Below, in pieces: positions 13,201-22,752 of a stretch of DNA of 64,000 bases. Numbering within the stretch: position 1 is the first letter of the stretch; each line of letters starts with the position of its first letter. Position numbers and translations under genes: made by a program. This DNA is from Haemonchus contortus (lineage: Eukaryota; Nematoda; Chromadorea; Rhabditida; Trichostrongylidae). The stretch lies in NCBI GenBank assembly GCA_000469685.2, contig LS997563.1:4351281-4415280 (forward strand), given 5' to 3'. The notes beneath the pieces are model-generated. The model worked only from the letters and a program-made list of their open reading frames with translations. It made no database searches and was not told where the DNA came from.

Positions 13201-14218
13201 GGTCCAGAATCACCTTCTCCTTATTGGACGCATCTAGGGCGACCTAAGAAAAACCCTATTCATCAGTTCTTATAACGTCTATATAAGGTTTTGATTTAAA
13301 TTCTTTTCCACAGATCTGGAGGGTGGTGAATGGGTTTTACAAGATAGATCCCGATTGAGTGGGCTAAATAGAGTGTGACGTCCAAAGCCCAGATGTCGGG
13401 ATGAACCATTCAGGCTGACAGTTTTCCCAACTTTTTCAATCAACTGATAGCATAATCGTTTTAGATCAGAATTAAATGGTAATTTATACATCAGCCGGTC
13501 CAATCCACGATTGTCTGTATAGGGTTTGGCCGCTCCACGATGAAATCGAAAATTGAAGGTGCTAAAGTTGTTTTAAAGGTATTACGCTTAAACACATTGT
13601 CAACGTAAAAGAAGCTGTACACGTTGAAATTTCGTAGTATTTGTATAGGTCAAGTAATTCGTAATCGGGCCCAATTAGACTACGGAAACAAAGCACTTCA
13701 AATTTCTCGGACAATCGCTTAAGAACACCGATTATCCCTTTCTCAGCGCGAAGTCGTAATGGGAAACAAAAGAGGTCCTTGAGGGGATCTAAGGCAAAGC
13801 AACCATACATATTGTTGAAAAACGGCAGTTTTTATACGGGCTAGATCAAATCAGACTAAAAGTATGAGAATCCCAAAAATTCTAAAGCGCTTTAGGAGAT
13901 TCGAAGAGTTGAAGCGACCACAAATAAGAGGGAAGAAAATATGAGCTAGATGATTTGACTTCCTTCAACACCACCTGATTCTAGGAGTTTTCTTTTCATG
14001 AATTGGCTGAATCTGTATTTGCCATCAACCGGCTGCGCCACCAGCATGATCAGGTCACTTACCCTTTGGACTTCTTGTTGTCGTTTATCCAGCCAACTGG
14101 AGTCAGCTTCGATGTGTTTATGCTCTTCGTTGATAGAAACGTGATTGGGATTCCATTGAGCCTCAACGACACCTATGTACAGGACGGCCACAATCGGCAA
14201 TACTGCCGTACAAAACAT
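7258..14218 (-). CDS. Gene 1: secreted nematode protein of unknown function, 609 aa, 14 exons
   Basis: Coding exons from 5' to 3' are 14218-14063, 13243-13068, 12974-12866, 12809-12708, 12182-12038, 11831-11665, 11588-11472, 11415-11322, 10714-10588, 10507-10376, 10251-10164, 10089-9991, 9143-8979 and 7410-7258. All junctions use GT..AG, phases agree throughout, and the total of 1830 nt is a multiple of three. The start ATG follows TTACAG directly. Residues 1-20 form a signal peptide, with a likely cut after VEA and before QW. Residues about 100-225 are Gly/Asp/Lys-rich and look like beta repeats. A cysteine cluster spans residues 378-394 (C378, C384, C388, C391, C394), with CC earlier in exon 7. 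The C-terminal third is charged and probably helical. There is no transmembrane segment after the signal peptide, so the product should be secreted. I do not recognise the family and claim no enzymatic role. The last two introns are long (0.8 and 1.6 kb from adjacent exons) and hold no exon that I can support. Exon structure is well supported; function is open. Confidence 0.85.
11872..11908. repeat. Perfect 16-bp hairpin inside a gene 1 intron
   Basis: The two 16-nt arms (11872-11887 and 11893-11908, around CTCCTACCGTGTT) are exact complements with a 5-nt loop. The hairpin sits in the 206-bp intron 11832-12037, beginning about 40 nt upstream of the 3' splice site used by exon 6. It may be a small foldback element. 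In the transcript it would form a very stable stem near the branch-point zone. Confidence 0.85.
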
Positions 14219-14227
14219 CTGTAACAC
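14219..14227 (-). promoter_or_regulatory. Candidate spliced-leader acceptor of gene 1
   Basis: On the minus strand GTGTTACAG lies immediately before the start ATG at 14218-14216. A CAG acceptor that abuts the start codon is the usual picture of nematode trans-splicing, but it could equally be the acceptor of an untranslated upstream exon. Confidence 0.5.
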
Positions 14228-15058
14228 TTTGATGAGAGTAGCATCGTAGCAATGAAACGCATAAATTTACTGGCATTCGCGAAATTGTGTCGTAATAGTC
14301 ACTTAGTTTAGCTCCAGGAGCTTTCGGAGAGGTTGTAATTCATAAAAATATTTATGAACTAGAAACAGAAACATGGGTTCAAAAGGTTTTAGCCGGTGGG
14401 AGGAGGTAAAAAAACTTTTTCGAAAACATTCCGATATCATCGTGGTTTTCTTCCAAAAGAATTCCTGATTTAACTGCTGAGAGTTGATGTTCTCCTGGAG
14501 CTCTAAGCAGCATTGTTCCAGAATGTCTGAGTTTGTTGTATTTGGGAAGTTCATCCTGTCACCGGAGCCTTTAAACCTACAATTTTGTGACCTCAATTCA
14601 ATCTTGATCAATGACATTTACTTCACTAGAGGTCTCAGGATCGAACTCTTTAAGCTTGAATTAGTCGTACGGACAGCCTTTATCAATTCGTTTTCTCTGA
14701 ACAGGAGATATCTGGGCGTCATGGCTGGCTGTTTCGCACAGATCACCACCATTCTGGTGATTAAGCTTTTAACCGGTCGGGCGAAACGTCGAGTGACGTG
14801 ATCGAATGCAAATTAGCTTCGGTGAAAAATGAAACGGAGAGAAAGCAATGTGATGAAGAGGCTCGTTATGGTGGATATTTGAAGCCTTGTGGGGCTCTTT
14901 CCATTTTTTTTCTAATCAAAGCTCAAAAACCAATAGTCTTCCTTATAAGGGCAATCATCCGGGAACAGAAACCCTGCTGCCTTTGAAAAGCTACTAAATC
15001 CTTTACATAAAAAAACTTTTAGGTGCAATTCAGCACCGAGAATGATTGTTCCAATCTT
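14228..15058. other. Gap between gene 1 and the first MITE copy
   Basis: Upstream flank of gene 1, which should contain its promoter. I see no TATA-like or other motif that I would defend, and no exon. Short frames here have no recognisable motif. Confidence 0.5.
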
Positions 15059-15550
15059 GAAGGCATAATTCATTATAAAAATGACCTCTAAGATATGCCG
15101 CTAAAATGACTTTGTAGGATCTCGTATGCCGTATGTGGCGCTGTCATACCTGGAAGTGGCCTAGATAGGGTTATAAAGGCTAAAAGATTGACCCTCGGAC
15201 GAGTTTCACCGGCACTGTGGAGGCTGCACCAATCGCAAGGAAGCCAATGTAGGGAGACAAAACAAACTCTCAGAACCCATAGTGACAGAGGAACGTAGTT
15301 TTGTACAGTGCTGGCTTGATGTAGACAGTTCTTTGTCCAAACGCAACAACTGAAATCGTCCGAATAACCCTCCCATGTTATTTCCGTCATGATAATCTCG
15401 TCCAACCTAACCCTACCAATGAGAAGCCTTATTTCCCTCCAAATCGGCGAATTTTCCCGCTTTCTTCAACACCGATGAACTGTTCCCACCCTACACTTCC
15501 GCTTTTCGACTTAGAAGGGGTACCACAAAATTATCGTGGGCTGTGCCTTC
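15059..15550 (-). mobile_element. MITE-like element, copy 1 of 4 (about 490 bp)
   Basis: The ends are inverted repeats of the form TTGAAGGCA...TGCCTTCAA, extended by a degenerate version of CAGTTCACGATAAAAATG on the left and ATTATCGTGGGCTGTGCC on the right. Inside are family words shared with the copies at 18.4, 24.6 and 36.0 kb: CTCGGACGAGTTTCACCGG, GGCTTGATGTAG, CAACAACTGAAAT and ATTTCCGTCATG. No transposase is encoded, so this is a non-autonomous DNA element of unknown superfamily. The exact target-site duplication is unclear. Confidence 0.8.
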
Positions 15551-18430
15551 AATTCAAATATCTTGACTAAAACCAAAATGTTTAATCTTAAACCGATAGA
15601 ATCTCATCTATTGTAGATAGAAGAATACGCTTTTGAAACGGCTCCATTTTAAAGAACGAAAGCGACTGAAAATGAAGATCTTAAGATCACTAGGACAGTG
15701 AAAGTGAAGAAGAGAAATTGGCGAGAAGTGACGGGATTGAGGTCGATGTGACCGACAGTGACATACTATGTAAAAGTGCGTAAGATGGCGAACGGGAGAT
15801 ATGGTCGGAAAGACGTCGATGTATGGGATATAGGACGCAGTCTCCAGTCAACCGGTCTCTCTTCCACCCTACGGCGACCACGACGACGACGACGAAGACG
15901 ACGACGGCGAGATGGGATTAAACGAACGACATTCAGAGAGCGTAATCGAAGCCAGAACTGATAGAGTTGATTAGCCTGCGACTGATTACGATCCATGTTC
16001 GGTAGCCAGACACAACGGGTTTCTCGCTGATGACAGCACGACCACTCACCTATGCCATCTGTTGGACGTCGTCGCCAACCCGTTCATGAGCCAAGGTGAC
16101 TCATACTCTGGTTTCTTTTCAAAGTTTAACGACTGAGACGAAAAGCCTGTATTAGGCCAACGCCTCAAAAGCAAGGATTTCGTTAACTGGCGACCAACGA
16201 TTGACGGCTAGAACCTGCAATCAGGGACACGGTGAGGATAAAGGGGATCTAGGAGATGTTAAACACAGCAGAAGTCATGCTAAGAACTCAGAAAGGTCAT
16301 AATGGTCCGGAAATTCCGGAGGATGGTGCCCGTAATATACGATGATGTGTAGGCTGTAGAATTTAGCTGGCGACGGGAAGATAGTACACTTTGGACACTC
16401 TGGGAAAGGAAGTTTTTGAAAGGCGCTAAGTGTCTGACTTCCATTCAGAATAGCACCATGTCCTGTTTTTTTTTGAGAAATTTTGATGGTCTCCAAGAGA
16501 TGGATAGCCTCGCTCGGTGAAAATATTGTTGGAGAAGTCTACAGAGCTCCATCTATAACTAAGGGCGAGAGGGTAGAGGAAATTAAGATGGCGGCTTTGC
16601 GGCCTGTGGTGCTTATGGTTAGAATGGTTCCCAGCCAGGAGACCGAAGTATTTTGGTCTTACCATGAGCCTATGGAGCTATGGAGCACTGCGGTGGGTGA
16701 AATTCTGACTCCACGCGAATAGTCGGAAAGAAGGTTGAGCCAGTCTATGAGACACTATCTGCCGAGTGAGCGCAGGCTAGAGCGGAAAAACGACCAACCT
16801 TCCTAAACTATACTCTCACCCAGTGCCTAAAGATGTACAGGGTTTGAAGCAAAGTCTCCCATTGAAGTCACACTGTCCCTGGTGCCATGTTTCATGTCGT
16901 TTTTTTTTTGCAAAGTCCATCGGTAGCCCTTGCTTTTTTCTCCTTGCCGTTGATCCAGTCCACTAGCGGAGCGTTTTTTGGATGTTGTTGAAATGTTGTC
17001 ATGAACGCTGCCCTGCAATTTTTTCAGCGATCCTCTTCATGCTGCACTTACCCTTTTTATCGACAAAAACATTTACCTGAGCTCTAGATGAGCAGCACCT
17101 GATTTTGGAGCAGATATCTATCTAACTTTCGTTTACCACACTAGTAAATAATATAATAAAAATTCCTCATTGATCCTCAAATCTCAGCGTCAGTCAGTGG
17201 TAAGTTTGCAACAGCAGAGGAGGTAGTGAAAGCTATCTGTCGAAATCCGTCTCGTTCCGGGTGGTCCAAAAATGAGTCCCTGGCTTCGATCATTACTGGG
17301 CATATGCCTTCATTAACTTACTATCAGTGCACTTATCCCTGACTTCATCTCAATTCATAGTGAGTTTCCCATGTTGAGCGGTGTTGTCTCGCGCCCATGC
17401 ATTTCACTTCCGCTCAGAACTATAATGACTATGAAATACGTAATTATCCTATACGGAAATTAGTGGAAGCAAGGAAATCTAAAACTGATTGCTTAAGTCA
17501 CTCCGTCCTCCCCTGAAGTTCCTACGTCAGTTCCTTACGTTCTGCTCTTCGATAGCATCAGACTCATTGCATCATTTCTCGCCGAAATCTCTTCATCACT
17601 TTCACTGCTCCACTGATCTTTGGATCTCCACTTATGACCCGTTTCCCAACTTTTCAGGAAGAAATATTCTTAAAGGTGTATCGTTCTTTCTCACAAGTTC
17701 TTGGATTCCCGGGTGCAAGCAAAGCAATCGCGGAGAGATTAAGCACTGTTGGGTCAGGGTGGGTATCGACCCGTGATTTGACCTTCTTATGTCACGGTGG
17801 TAGGTCTTGGACTGTCGCAACTTCTGGTCCCACCAAATACAAGTAGATGAAGTTCGTTTTCTGAACTATAAAAGAATTCCAAGTGATCATTAGTGCGTAT
17901 ACCGATAAAAACCGACAGGTTTTCTCCTTTAGCTTTAATCGAAGCTGATAATCACCAGACGAAACGTTCCAGGGATGCACTCTGCTATTTCTCAGCGATG
18001 ATTTAGCAAATCACCTTTTTCATGGCATTTGATAGCAAATGGAAGCCTTCGATTCCAAGGAAACCTTTTTGATATAATTTTATGAATGGATGGAATTGTA
18101 ATGGAACTAGCTCGTTTTAGAATCTCAGCAGCTGAAGATGGGTTCCAACGAACATAGTCAAGGATTTGTTAGAAAACGAAATGCAAAGAAACAAATTTCG
18201 ACACTGCAGGTTTCTTTGAATAGTCAATGAACTCCTTTTCAAAAGCTCTGAGATCAGCTTCAACGCTCTTCGATTCTCAGAATTTTTACTTTACCCGTCA
18301 GTGTACCCGACTGGAACGTGCTGGAAGAAGCTGTTCTCCTCAATCAACCCACTTTGGAACGCACCCGAGCAGTCTCATGGACCTGAATGTTATTGCATTC
18401 TGGCAATAATTGGGGTAGCTAGTTGCTGTT
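15551..18430. other. Gene-free interval
   Basis: There is no supportable exon. The interval includes a CGA-repeat tract at 15.88 kb, which produces an artificial arginine-rich open frame. At about 17945 there is a sequence resembling part of a hammerhead or Penelope terminal repeat (CTGATAA ... CGAAACGTT), but the core is not complete. Confidence 0.5.
15878..15909. repeat. CGA/ACG trinucleotide tract
   Basis: An imperfect CGA repeat, interrupted by AAG and GGC. It creates arginine- or arginine/serine-rich frames on both strands that have no other coding support. Confidence 0.85.
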
Positions 18431-18691
18431 TAAAGGCACAGTTCACGATAAAAATGGGCTCTGAGATTCTCCCACAAGATAAATTTGAGTCCCCTGCATA
18501 TAGCATATCTGGCACTATTAGGTCGGAAAACGGCCTAGTTAGGAAGTTAGAAAGGCTCAAAGATTGGCCCGTGCAAATCCTCGGACGAGTTTCACCGGCA
18601 CTGTAGAGGCTGCACCGATCAAAGGGAACCCATGAAGGAATTACAAAAAACTTATCATGACCCATAGCGATAGTGAAGGTAGTTTTGTACA

Positions 18692-18754
18692 GTTCTGGCT
18701 TGATGTAGTCAGCTCTTTGCGCAATAGCAATAACTGACTACATCAAGCCAGAAC
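18692..18754. repeat. 19-bp inverted repeat at the 5' junction of the retroelement
   Basis: GTTCTGGCTTGATGTAGTC (18692-18710) belongs to the MITE. Its exact reverse complement (18736-18754) lies between the left target-site duplication and the first base of the retroelement repeat. About 20 nt at the junction were therefore copied in reverse from the neighbouring flank, which suggests template switching during insertion. Confidence 0.85.
18726..18736 (+). repeat. Target-site duplication, left copy
   Basis: AGCAATAACTG, an 11-bp direct repeat of 21813-21823, marks the left edge of the Penelope-like insertion. Confidence 0.8.
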
Positions 18755-18757
18755 CAC

Positions 18758-18818
18758 GCCTAATAAAGAATATTTAAAAAACCTCGTGAAGAGTTCAAGA
18801 AAGCAGTAAACTCAAAGA
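18758..18818 (+). repeat. 61-bp terminal direct repeat, 5' copy
   Basis: Begins GCCTAATAAAGAATATTT and ends CAGTAAACTCAAAGA. It is identical to 21752-21812. The ORF starts only 8 nt after it ends, so the repeat is essentially the whole 5' untranslated region. Confidence 0.9.
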
Positions 18819-18825
18819 TACAATT

Positions 18826-21534
18826 ATGCCGAGGTTTATAGAAAGCCGTACATGGAACTTAATCCGCCTTGTGCCAACTCAGTATAAACGGCTAGTGGAA
18901 GAAGCCCTATCGCTGAGACAGAAAATTGTCTTAGCGCGTCAAGGACTCACTTTTCTCCGCCGCTGCTTGAATCACCGCGTGATTCCGAAATTCATTTCGA
19001 AGAAGAAGTTGGGTGATCTCTTCAGCAGCCCACGGTGCGACTCCAAGGTGCTGGACATCGAAATGAAACTACTTCGAATGGCGATACGAGCAAAACGTGA
19101 TAACATGTTTGCTTTGTTAAACAAATGTGTTTCGAAGGAACATAGTTGTGCCCTGTTCTTGGAGGAGCGCCTTTGGAGGAGAATAGTGAGTGGATCTATT
19201 TCAATTTGTGATTCTATCCGATCTAAGGTCAAAGCTACCTTACAAAGGAAGTTCGATGACCTTTGCAGTTCAACATGTGATTTTAAAGGGGGGTCATCGC
19301 GCATTGTGGCTGAACGGATCTCGGGAAATCATAAAGCCGACGCGACTAGTCAGCAGGGTTTATCTAAGTCTCGTGTCACTGTATTGGGAGGCTTCCCTCT
19401 ATCTGACTGCGCTCGTTCGATCTTGGAAATGGGCCCGAGTTTTTCAACTTCACAGTCCATTTCCACAGTTGTCATGCGGAAAGTAATGTGCAGTCTACAC
19501 GAACTTCAGGATCGACTCCGTTATAGGGCTAGATGTGACAACGGCCCCTTGGTGGCAGAACAAGTAAGAAATGTGCTCAACATTCCCTTTCCAGCCACGT
19601 TTTTCAAACAACAGGAACCACACATTGATTCTGATGCCAATTTTCGGGTTTTTGCCGACGACGTGTTCAAGGTGCTGAGTAGGTTCCGAAAGCAAAACAC
19701 TACATCCAACATTTCAAGGGAGCAAGCACGTGGTATTAAGGAACTTCGGGACCTGATGAAGTCTCGAACTATAAGGTTATCCGTCAGTGATAAAGGAGGA
19801 GAGTTTGTAGCAATTCCCAGACAACTCGACTGTGCAATAACAGAACACCATCTGGGAGATACATCTCTCTCTCGCCCCGCTTCTCTTGAGGAGTTCAAAA
19901 CGCAGCTGCATAGACTAAACCGGATGTGGGTGTCGGTAGCACGGTCTGCAGGATTGAATGCAACCTTAATAACACGCCTCAAACTTGAGTCGCCTTGTTG
20001 CCCAGTCCTGTATCTGCTCATAAAGACACATAAGTTTTTAGATGCAGACGACCTAGCTTCGATAAATCCCACTTCCGTGAAAGTTCGTCCTATAGTAAGC
20101 TGCGTGGGTGGTCCTACTGACCGGATCGCTTGGTTTCTTAATACCATTTTAGTGCAGCTTCTCAACTTCATTCCTTCCCATCTCACTAACACCCAAATGT
20201 TTTTGGATCGCCTTGGCGCACTACACCCCAGTGGTTCGTGCGTTATGGAATCCTTTGATGTAGAAGCTCTCTATACGAATGTCAGCAATGGATCTGCTAT
20301 GGAAGCTATATTCGAGCTTCTTGGTCAGCACCAGAACGATATTAGTATGCGAGGGCTGTCTATATCCCAACTGATGACACTCGTGAAGGAGTGCCTCAGT
20401 TGTAACATTTTCAAATGGTCGGGAAGGTATTTCGCACAGACTAGAGGCTTAGCTATGGGGCAGCGATTGGCGCCGGTTTTGGCCATATCGTTTATGGCCA
20501 AGATTGAAGCGCCTATACTGGAATATATGCCCTTACTTTACTGCAGATACATCGATGATTGCTTCATAGTCTGTGCGACACAGGAAGAAGTGGATGTGTG
20601 TTTCGGTCTACTGAATTCACAATCAGAGCACATTAAGTTAACACGGGAAAAACCGACCGAAAATTGGCTTCCGTTCTTGAACGTTCAAGTGAGGTTACAT
20701 GGCGATATGATTGTTACGAAGTGGTATAGAAAGCCGAGCAATAAGAATATCATTGTCCATTATCACTCAGCTCATCCTTTTCATGTAAAACGAGCGGTCG
20801 TTAGGAATATGTTCCGCACTGCTAAGACGGTCTGCACTGGAGAGGATGAGCGAAAAGAGTCGCTTATAATGGCACGCGATATAGCTCGGTCTAATGGCTA
20901 CTACAATTTTCCAAATTCACGTAGAACTTCTTCTGGCGGTGTGATTCTCAGACATGGTAGTATCTCGACTGAAGGAAAAATTCCTTTTGTACTACCATTT
21001 ATTTCTGATGAAGTCAGTGGCTCCATTAGAAAGTGTCTAAAAAGATCGGGTTTGGAAAATTTAGTTACCATTATAAACGTACCACCTTTCAATCTAAAGA
21101 GGCGCCTGGTTCGGAACAGGCTATACGATCGCCTATGTACCACCTCAAACTGTGTGGTTTGTCCAGCTGGAAGGGAGGGTGATTGTAATATGTCTGGGGT
21201 GGTCTACAAAATTACTTGCCGTGACTGTGGTGACGAGTATATTGGAGAAACGGCAAGACCACTCCACGTGAGGGTTAAGGAGCACATAGATGGTATGAGG
21301 CGATTGAAAGAGTCTACTGCCTTGGGGAGTCACCGAATCCAAAAGCATAACGGAGACGTTTTTGAGGTCACCGTGGAGGTCGTAGCACAGGAATCGCAAT
21401 TGTGCGCACGTAAAACCCTCGAGGCATTTTGGATACAGGTCACCAGTCCCAAAATGAATCGTAGGGAAGAATGTCTCGCAATCACGCGTGAGCTACGACC
21501 TTATATAAGGCTGGCCTTCCCGCAGAGACTTTAA
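18826..21534 (+). CDS. Penelope-like element polyprotein: reverse transcriptase plus GIY-YIG endonuclease, 902 aa
   Basis: A single uninterrupted frame. The N-terminal third is basic and helical with no known motif. Reverse transcriptase motifs follow in order: motif A FDVEALYTNV (about residues 475-485), motif B GLAMGQRLAPVLA (from about 541), motif C RYIDD (YIDD at 575-578), LPFLNV (about 615) and KWYRKP (632). A cysteine-rich linker containing CTTSNCVVC, then GDC, precedes the GIY-YIG domain. That domain has VVYKI at 792-796, YIGET at 805-809, RVKEH at 817-821, a later SHR..KH segment and E866 in LEAFWI as the likely metal-binding Glu. In this family the RT primes on DNA nicked by the GIY-YIG nuclease. 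The start was chosen as the first ATG after the 5' terminal repeat. All catalytic residues that I can check are present. Confidence 0.95.
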   Translation: MPRFIESRTWNLIRLVPTQYKRLVEEALSLRQKIVLARQGLTFLRRCLNHRVIPKFISKKKLGDLFSSPRCDSKVLDIEMKLLRMAIRAKRDNMFALLNKCVSKEHSCALFLEERLWRRIVSGSISICDSIRSKVKATLQRKFDDLCSSTCDFKGGSSRIVAERISGNHKADATSQQGLSKSRVTVLGGFPLSDCARSILEMGPSFSTSQSISTVVMRKVMCSLHELQDRLRYRARCDNGPLVAEQVRNVLNIPFPATFFKQQEPHIDSDANFRVFADDVFKVLSRFRKQNTTSNISREQARGIKELRDLMKSRTIRLSVSDKGGEFVAIPRQLDCAITEHHLGDTSLSRPASLEEFKTQLHRLNRMWVSVARSAGLNATLITRLKLESPCCPVLYLLIKTHKFLDADDLASINPTSVKVRPIVSCVGGPTDRIAWFLNTILVQLLNFIPSHLTNTQMFLDRLGALHPSGSCVMESFDVEALYTNVSNGSAMEAIFELLGQHQNDISMRGLSISQLMTLVKECLSCNIFKWSGRYFAQTRGLAMGQRLAPVLAISFMAKIEAPILEYMPLLYCRYIDDCFIVCATQEEVDVCFGLLNSQSEHIKLTREKPTENWLPFLNVQVRLHGDMIVTKWYRKPSNKNIIVHYHSAHPFHVKRAVVRNMFRTAKTVCTGEDERKESLIMARDIARSNGYYNFPNSRRTSSGGVILRHGSISTEGKIPFVLPFISDEVSGSIRKCLKRSGLENLVTIINVPPFNLKRRLVRNRLYDRLCTTSNCVVCPAGREGDCNMSGVVYKITCRDCGDEYIGETARPLHVRVKEHIDGMRRLKESTALGSHRIQKHNGDVFEVTVEVVAQESQLCARKTLEAFWIQVTSPKMNRREECLAITRELRPYIRLAFPQRL

Positions 21535-21717
21535 TGACGACATACCCCAGCTGACACTGGTCGGTTGGTACCATCACTCGATGGGTGGTTTCGAAGAATC
21601 CACAAAGCTACGGTGAGTGGTTCTCCTTTCAGTCACTTGTGTGCCCTGGGGTCTCGAGCTTTAGTGGGGTTGGTGGAGACGTTTGGTCGGATAGTCACAG
21701 ATTGTTATGATCCTTTC

Positions 21718-21755
21718 AGGCTCTGAAGAAGGCGATTCCGCCGAAACGTCAGCCT
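21718..21755 (+). ncRNA. Hammerhead-ribozyme-like motif in the retroelement 3' region
   Basis: In RNA terms: stem I strand AGGCU (21718-21722), core CUGAAGA (21723-21729), one unpaired A, stem II GGCG-AUUC-CGCC (21731-21742), core GAAAC (21743-21747), cleavage triplet GUC (21748-21750), then AGCCU (21751-21755), which pairs perfectly with AGGCU. Position 7 of the core is A instead of U; that position tolerates change in hammerheads. Stem III is only AC/GU with no loop, as in the minimal hammerheads known from Penelope-like elements. The extra A before stem II departs from the consensus and could weaken activity. Confidence 0.65.
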
Positions 21756-21812
21756 AATAAAGAATATTTAAAAAACCTCGTGAAGAGTTCAAGAAAGCAG
21801 TAAACTCAAAGA
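21752..21812 (+). repeat. 61-bp terminal direct repeat, 3' copy
   Basis: Identical to 18758-18818. It begins one base after the C of the predicted GUC cleavage triplet is followed by A (21751), and ends exactly at the right target-site duplication. It contains AATAAA. Confidence 0.9.
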
Positions 21813-21823
21813 AGCAATAACTG
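21813..21823 (+). repeat. Target-site duplication, right copy
   Basis: AGCAATAACTG, identical to 18726-18736. It continues without a break into MITE sequence (AAATTTCG). Confidence 0.8.
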
Positions 21824-22014
21824 AAATTTCGTCCAAATACCCCTTCTATGTTGTTTCCGTCATGGAAATCTCGTCCCTCTATTTTCTCTACTTTTGAGGA
21901 GCCATGCTTTCCTCGAAATCGGCGAATTCTCTCGCTTTCTTCACTACCGATGAACTATTTCCAACCGAAACTTCCACTTTTCGAATAAAAATGGGTACCT
22001 CAAAAGTGCCTTTG

Positions 22015-22752
22015 AGCCTGGCAGTTTAATCTGAAGCCGATCAAAGAGTCTTTGTATATGAAATGGTTCACATCATATGCTCAGTTGTGATTATAATTGA
22101 ATTCAATAACAACGCAATGCCACCAGGACAATTTAAGCTTCTTTCCCTCTGTGTGTCCACTACTTTCCTCAGAGAGGTGACTTTGTGGAGCTGTACGAAG
22201 CTCTCCCAGGAAAGACGATATCTTTAGGCAGGATGTCCTTCGAGTTCTTCAGAGAGCCGATCCTCCGGTATTATCTTAGGGGTTTCTTCACTTACACCAG
22301 ACGTAGACCAGTACAACCACTCACTTCACCAAATCAGCTTCTGCAACAGAGTAGAACCACAGAAAGGTATCTGCAGCGATCCCCTGCCACGACAAGAAGC
22401 ATTTATTTAATTATATTTATTTTTTTCAATGATGTCTAAAGGCAGCAGAAAATCACCAAAAGGAACTTGCACACTGTTCCGCATAGGAAATTGAAGACTT
22501 TGGGAATGATCGACAAGGCAAAAGATCACACTAAGCACCCTACTATTCTCGTATGTGATCAATTCGAAGCTGGCAGGAGCAACGATAAATAGTAAACAAA
22601 TACAAGAAAGAAAAAAAAACAAACAAACGTAAACCAGTAGTACTGGAAGGAAACATATGAAGGAGAAAATTCAATCAATATATCTCAATAATAATATTAT
22701 AGAGCCTATGTACTCAGAAATGGCAAATTATTACGAACGCTTCAGAGAGAAC
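22015..22752. other. 3' flank of gene 2
   Basis: No exon is seen. The part next to 22753 should be the 3' UTR of gene 2, and it contains candidate poly(A) signals near 22.41 kb. The rest holds nothing that I can name. Confidence 0.5.
22402..22421 (-). promoter_or_regulatory. Candidate poly(A) signals of gene 2
   Basis: The minus strand reads AATAAA twice (22416-22421 and 22402-22407), about 330-350 nt after the stop codon of gene 2. No AATAAA is nearer. A variant hexamer in the AT-rich stretch around 22.69 kb cannot be excluded. Confidence 0.4.

Larger units (their letters stand above)
18737..21812 (+). mobile_element. Penelope-like retroelement (GIY-YIG type), apparently complete
   Basis: Order: about 21 nt of reversed flank, a 61-bp repeat (18758-18818), one 902-aa ORF (18826-21534), a 3' region of about 180 nt with a hammerhead-like fold (21718-21755), then the second 61-bp repeat (21752-21812). 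The direct repeats are the partial terminal repeats typical of Penelope-like elements and contain AATAAA. The two copies of the 61-bp repeat are identical, the ORF has no stop or frameshift, and the target-site duplication is perfect. The insertion therefore looks young and may still be competent. Confidence 0.92.
18431..22014 (-). mobile_element. MITE-like element, copy 2, split by a Penelope-like element
   Basis: The left part (18431-18736) begins with TTTAAAGGCACAGTTCACGA and carries CTCGGACGAGTTTCACCGG and GGCTTGATGTAGTC. The right part (21813-22014) continues with AGCAATAACTGAAATTTCG, TTTCCGTCATGG and GGCGAATTCTCTCGC, and ends with a worn GTGCC terminus. With the retroelement and one copy of the 11-bp duplication removed, the two parts join into the same order seen in copies 1, 3 and 4. 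The MITE is therefore older than the retroelement insertion. Confidence 0.8.

Noticed and set aside
14748..14800. Hammerhead-like CTGGTGA...GCGAAACGTC
   Set aside because: The core has G in place of the invariant A6 and there is no stem I complementarity on either side.
15758..15996. Arginine-rich open frames on both strands
   Set aside because: They come from the CGA trinucleotide tract and have no other coding support.
19521..20192. 223-codon minus-strand frame
   Set aside because: It is the antisense shadow of the retroelement ORF.
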